From CAZUMW01 sp964621615 (GTDB taxonomy: Bacteria; Desulfobacterota; WTBG01; CAIYCZ01; CAIRTM01), in NCBI GenBank assembly GCA_964621615.1, contig CAZUMW010000020.1, forward strand, positions 7,434-71,433: DNA of 64,000 bases, in the 5' to 3' direction. Positions 61,014-64,000 of the stretch are shown here, piece by piece (the stretch's first letter is position 1; each line of letters starts with the position of its first letter). The notes beneath the pieces are model-generated. The model ran no database searches. It was not told the origin of the DNA and saw only the letters and a program-made list of their open reading frames with translations. The position numbers and the translations under genes are program-made.

Positions 61014-62000
61014 ATGCTCATTGGTATTACCGGCGGCTCGGGGTTTATCGGCAGAAATTTATATGAAACGATTAAGAGCAGGGAGACATCATATCACGTG
61101 CGCATACTTGATCTTGCTGCTCCTGGATTTACGATAGACGACGATGATGCTTTTTTCAAAGGTGATGTCCGTGACAGCGACATCACACATTCTTTTGTCC
61201 GTGACGTTGATGTGCTTATACACCTTGCAGCAGCACATAAAGATGAGGGGGTAGAAGAAGCGGAATACTATGATGTGAATGAAAATGGTACGAGGGTGCT
61301 TCTTGATGCCTGCACAAAAAACGGGGTTCAAAAATTAATTTTCACCAGTTCAGTAGCTGTATATGGAAAAACGTATGCTGATGATAATACAGAAGTGAAA
61401 CCGGAAAGCCCCTATGGCAAGTCAAAATTGGCAGCCGAAGAGTTAATATGTTCATGGGTGAAGGAAACGAATGCGCGCGCGGTGATTCTTCGTCCAACAG
61501 TTGTGATCGGCAAGTATAATATTGCAAATATGTATAATTTGATAACAACTATAGACAACGGCAATAAAAGATTTTACGTGGGCAAAGAAGCAAATATCAA
61601 ATCTGTTGCTTCAGTGTATGAATTGGTAGAATTTATTTTGCACATTATAGATAATATGGCTAAATTGAATAATCACGTAGAGACATTTAATTTTGTTTCC
61701 TATCCTCAGCTGCAGTTAAAAGAAACAACAAACATTATTTGCAGAGAGTTGGGGAAACCGACTCCTTTGGTTACCATTCCTGCCTGGTGGGTTATTTTTT
61801 GTGCTCAGATGGTTTCACTTTTGTGCCGCATGCTGGGGCGTTATACCCCTGCAAGTGCAATGCGTGTGAGAAAGCTGATCACGCAAACACGTTTTGAGGC
61901 TCATAAAAAACAATCATGCGGGTTCCTCAGCAACCAAACATCAGATGGAGCCCTTGTTGATATGGTCAGGTGGTATAAAGAATACAAAAGAAACCGCTGA
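61014..62000 (+). CDS. NAD-dependent epimerase/dehydratase
   Basis: A 328-residue extended SDR. GITGGSGFIGRNLYETI is the NAD-binding motif, VLIHLAAAHKDEG follows, and the catalytic residues lie in FTSSVAVYG and SPYGKSKLAAEEL. The C-terminal region includes a hydrophobic stretch (WWVIFCAQMVSLLCRML), so it may associate with membranes. The product sugar is unknown. It lies between a GT2 and a sulfotransferase gene on the same strand. Confidence 0.87.
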   Translation: MLIGITGGSGFIGRNLYETIKSRETSYHVRILDLAAPGFTIDDDDAFFKGDVRDSDITHSFVRDVDVLIHLAAAHKDEGVEEAEYYDVNENGTRVLLDACTKNGVQKLIFTSSVAVYGKTYADDNTEVKPESPYGKSKLAAEELICSWVKETNARAVILRPTVVIGKYNIANMYNLITTIDNGNKRFYVGKEANIKSVASVYELVEFILHIIDNMAKLNNHVETFNFVSYPQLQLKETTNIICRELGKPTPLVTIPAWWVIFCAQMVSLLCRMLGRYTPASAMRVRKLITQTRFEAHKKQSCGFLSNQTSDGALVDMVRWYKEYKRNR

Positions 62001-62009
62001 ATTCCATTT

Positions 62010-62939
62010 ATGACACCAAAATATTTTGTGACAGGCGCCCATTACACGGCTACCACCCTGATAGGGAGGGTCGTTTCTAAAAGTAGTGCTTTGAGTTATA
62101 TTCATGAGCCCTTTTCATATCGTACCTGGGCCCCGTATTGGTTTTTATATATTGATGAAGACAATGAGCATGAGTATTATGATAAAATTTTTCATATTAT
62201 CACGCAACGACCGCAATTAAACCACCTGTTTACACGTAACCAGCTGGCCCGCTCTCCGAAAGTATACGCAAGGAAAATAATATTATTTCTGCAGCTAATG
62301 CAGGCCCGTTTTAATAATCGGGGAACAGTAATAAAAGATCCGACAGGTGTGTTGCTCTCTGACTGGTTGTCCAGAAGATTTGATATCCCGGTTGTGGCGT
62401 TGATCCGTCATCCCGGTGCATTTGTGGAGAGCGTGGTTCGCAAACAAAGTCATCACCCGTTTGAACATTTTCTGAACCAGCCTCATTTGATGAATAAATA
62501 CCTAAGTCCGTACACAAAGACACTTCATGAATTTGCTGAAGAGCGAAAGAATCTTGTCGAGCAGGGGGCGTTGCTGTGGATACTTCTCAATCGGGTTTTA
62601 TGTTCATATGAGAAAAATAACAATAAGATTAAAATTTTCCGTCACGAAGATATAGCTCTCCATCCGGAGGAAGAGTTTAAAAAGATAATGGATCACCTGG
62701 GGTTGCCCTTTGAGAAAAAGACCGGTGATATTATTATGGAGTATTGCAGTAGCGAAAACACATCAGAGGGCGGTACAGTTAGGGGGGGGCTTTCACGAAA
62801 TTATGTAAAGCGAAACCCGGTCGCTTCGATTTCTAAATGGAAGCAGCGGCTGTCAGAGTCTCAAGTTGAACTCATAAAAACATATACGTGTGAAATTGCC
62901 GACCGATATTATGCACCGGATGAATGGAGGATAAATTAA
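62010..62939 (+). CDS. Sulfotransferase-like protein 3
   Basis: A 309-residue protein of the sulfotransferase fold with an altered 5'-site: FVTGAHYTATTLIGRVVS instead of the more usual G-RSGTT. The 3'-site VVALIRHPGAFVESVVR is clear, and an N-glycan-type late motif (GLSRNYVKRN) is present. IKIFRHEDIALHPEEEF matches the family's downstream helix. It is a third, distinct sulfotransferase lineage in the same locus, nine bases after the epimerase gene. Confidence 0.8.
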   Translation: MTPKYFVTGAHYTATTLIGRVVSKSSALSYIHEPFSYRTWAPYWFLYIDEDNEHEYYDKIFHIITQRPQLNHLFTRNQLARSPKVYARKIILFLQLMQARFNNRGTVIKDPTGVLLSDWLSRRFDIPVVALIRHPGAFVESVVRKQSHHPFEHFLNQPHLMNKYLSPYTKTLHEFAEERKNLVEQGALLWILLNRVLCSYEKNNNKIKIFRHEDIALHPEEEFKKIMDHLGLPFEKKTGDIIMEYCSSENTSEGGTVRGGLSRNYVKRNPVASISKWKQRLSESQVELIKTYTCEIADRYYAPDEWRIN

Positions 62940-62949
62940 CACGGTTTGG

Positions 62950-63885
62950 TTAATTATTGTGGAGTGTTTCCACGTAATCCTGATATGAACGGGCAAGGCC
63001 TTCTTTGAGAGAAGTTTTGTAACCCCACCCCAGCTTGTTGATTTTTGAAACGTCAAGCAGTTTTTGCGGTGTTCCGTCTGGTTTGTCAGTATCCCACACT
63101 ATGTTGCCCTCATAGCCCACTGTCTGAGCAATAAGCCCGGCGAGCTCTTTAATAGTTACGTCTGTTCCGGTGCCGACGTTTATATGTTCATATCCGTCGT
63201 AATTTTCCATTAAGAACAGGCACGCTTCAGCAAGATCGTCCGCATACAGAAATTCACGCCTTGGATTGCCGGTGCCCCAGCACACAACCTCCTTTTTGCC
63301 TGTAGATTTAGCTTCATGAAACCGGCGTATCAGCGCAGGGATGACATGGGAGTTTTCCGGATGGTAGTTATCATTGGGCCCATAGAGATTTGTGGGCATG
63401 GCAGAAATAAAGCTGCAGCCGTGCTGCTTCCGGTACATCTGACACAATTTAATGCCGGATATTTTTGCTATAGCATAGGCTTCGTTGGTGGGCTCAAGCT
63501 TTCCTGTCAGCAGAGCACCCTCTGCCATTGGCTGAAGGGCATGCTTCGGGTAGATGCACGAGGAGCCGAGAAAGAGCAGCTTTTTAGCGCTGTGCAAAAA
63601 AGAGCTGTGAATGACGTTGCACTCCATCATCAGGTTTTGATAAATAAAATCAGCTGAATACGCGTCGTTTGCTTTTATGCCTCCGACTTTTGCCGCTGCC
63701 ATAAAAACATAATCGGGCCGCTCGCGGCTGAAAAAGTCCTGAACTTGCTGCTGATCGATCAGGTCAAGTTCTTTATGTGTTTTAAGCACAAGATTCTCAT
63801 AGCCCTGCTCATTAAGCTTTCGGGTTATAGCCGACCCGACCATTCCGCGGTGGCCGGCAATGTAAATTTTTGCATCCTTTTCCAT
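62950..63885 (-). CDS. fcl: GDP-L-fucose synthase
   Basis: A 311-residue epimerase-reductase that makes GDP-L-fucose from GDP-4-keto-6-deoxymannose. [42 protein letters not shown] and [20 protein letters not shown] (catalytic Tyr/Lys) are diagnostic. The GDP-mannose 4,6-dehydratase partner is not in the window, but may follow beyond its right end. I use ATG 63885 ([11 protein letters not shown]) after GGAGGA; the frame is open to 63927. It is convergent with the third sulfotransferase gene. Confidence 0.95.
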   Translation of the reverse strand: MEKDAKIYIAGHRGMVGSAITRKLNEQGYENLVLKTHKELDLIDQQQVQDFFSRERPDYVFMAAAKVGGIKANDAYSADFIYQNLMMECNVIHSSFLHSAKKLLFLGSSCIYPKHALQPMAEGALLTGKLEPTNEAYAIAKISGIKLCQMYRKQHGCSFISAMPTNLYGPNDNYHPENSHVIPALIRRFHEAKSTGKKEVVCWGTGNPRREFLYADDLAEACLFLMENYDGYEHINVGTGTDVTIKELAGLIAQTVGYEGNIVWDTDKPDGTPQKLLDVSKINKLGWGYKTSLKEGLARSYQDYVETLHNN

Positions 63886-63960
63886 TAGATTATAAATTCC
63901 TCCATTTTTTTGTCCTTCGGGCAACATGAAACATTCGCCGCGAATTGCCTAATCTCACGA

Positions 63961-63996
63961 ATTTGACCGGCAAATCCCATTTTATTTGACCGGCAA
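63961..63996. repeat. Two direct repeats at the window end
   Basis: ATTTGACCGGCAA occurs at 63961-63973 and 63984-63996, a 23-base period. The window ends four bases later, so it is not known whether this continues. Confidence 0.6.
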
Positions 63997-64000
63997 TTTC

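Overview
The window reads as part of a draft genome of a Gram-negative, probably motile bacterium. Pointers are a lipoprotein with a lipobox, a GspC/PilP-like secretion protein, a FlgT-like flagellar protein, a possible FlgM-like protein and a Wzx/Wzy-type polysaccharide cluster. The mix of short ThiC with a ThiD-ThiN fusion, split PurL/PurQ, MopE-type repeats with a CFI-box-like C-terminus, and a membrane protein with a spermidine-synthase fold suggests Desulfobacterota (old Deltaproteobacteria) or a neighbouring phylum. That placement is inference. Three runs of exactly 100 N (10798-10897, 12237-12336, 13287-13386) mark scaffold joins. No rRNA, tRNA or CRISPR was seen.

Region 1 (1-13.7 kb) is accessory DNA. 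It holds small toxin-antitoxin modules (DUF104 antitoxin/PemK, HEPN/MNT, RHH/MazF, VapBC-FitAB), an Xre regulator, a large secreted repeat protein with a 21-residue poly-glutamate linker, a GspC/PilP-like protein, and a REP-associated tyrosine transposase (RAYT1). Between them lie arrays of two alternating palindromes, here called A (GGTGGACAC stem) and B (GGCGGAC stem), in units of about 110 bp. Other dispersed repeats fill the gene-poor stretches at 0.75-1.1 kb and 1.7-3.3 kb.

Region 2 (13.7-38 kb) is mostly housekeeping. It runs purL, a second RAYT (RAYT2) and purQ, then a Nudix hydrolase, a SEC-C protein, the MopE/CFI-box protein, an alpha/alpha-toroid lipoprotein, thiD-thiN and thiC, rodZ, miaA, flgT-like, pgsA, coaBC, a family-4 uracil-DNA glycosylase, PilZ, a metallo-beta-lactamase-fold hydrolase, the spermidine-synthase-like membrane protein, a FlgM-like protein and an ABC-class ATPase. 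RAYT2 is the most striking part. It sits between purL and purQ, its stop overlaps the purQ start, and it carries two copies of a third REP family (C) inside its own reading frame. A fragment resembling its HUH-motif code lies just upstream.

Region 3 (38-64 kb) is a surface polysaccharide locus. Nucleotide-sugar genes come first (UDP-sugar epimerases, UDP-glucose dehydrogenase, a second nucleotide-sugar dehydrogenase). From about 43.4 kb the DNA becomes visibly AT-rich and encodes four GT4 and three GT2 glycosyltransferases, a Wzx-type flippase, an O-antigen-ligase/polymerase-type protein, three different sulfotransferases, a nucleotidyltransferase-fold protein, a DUF5060/GH5-like secreted hydrolase, a metallophosphoesterase and GDP-L-fucose synthase. 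Together these suggest a fucose- and uronate-containing, sulfated exopolysaccharide or capsule. The many strand switches suggest it was assembled piecemeal.
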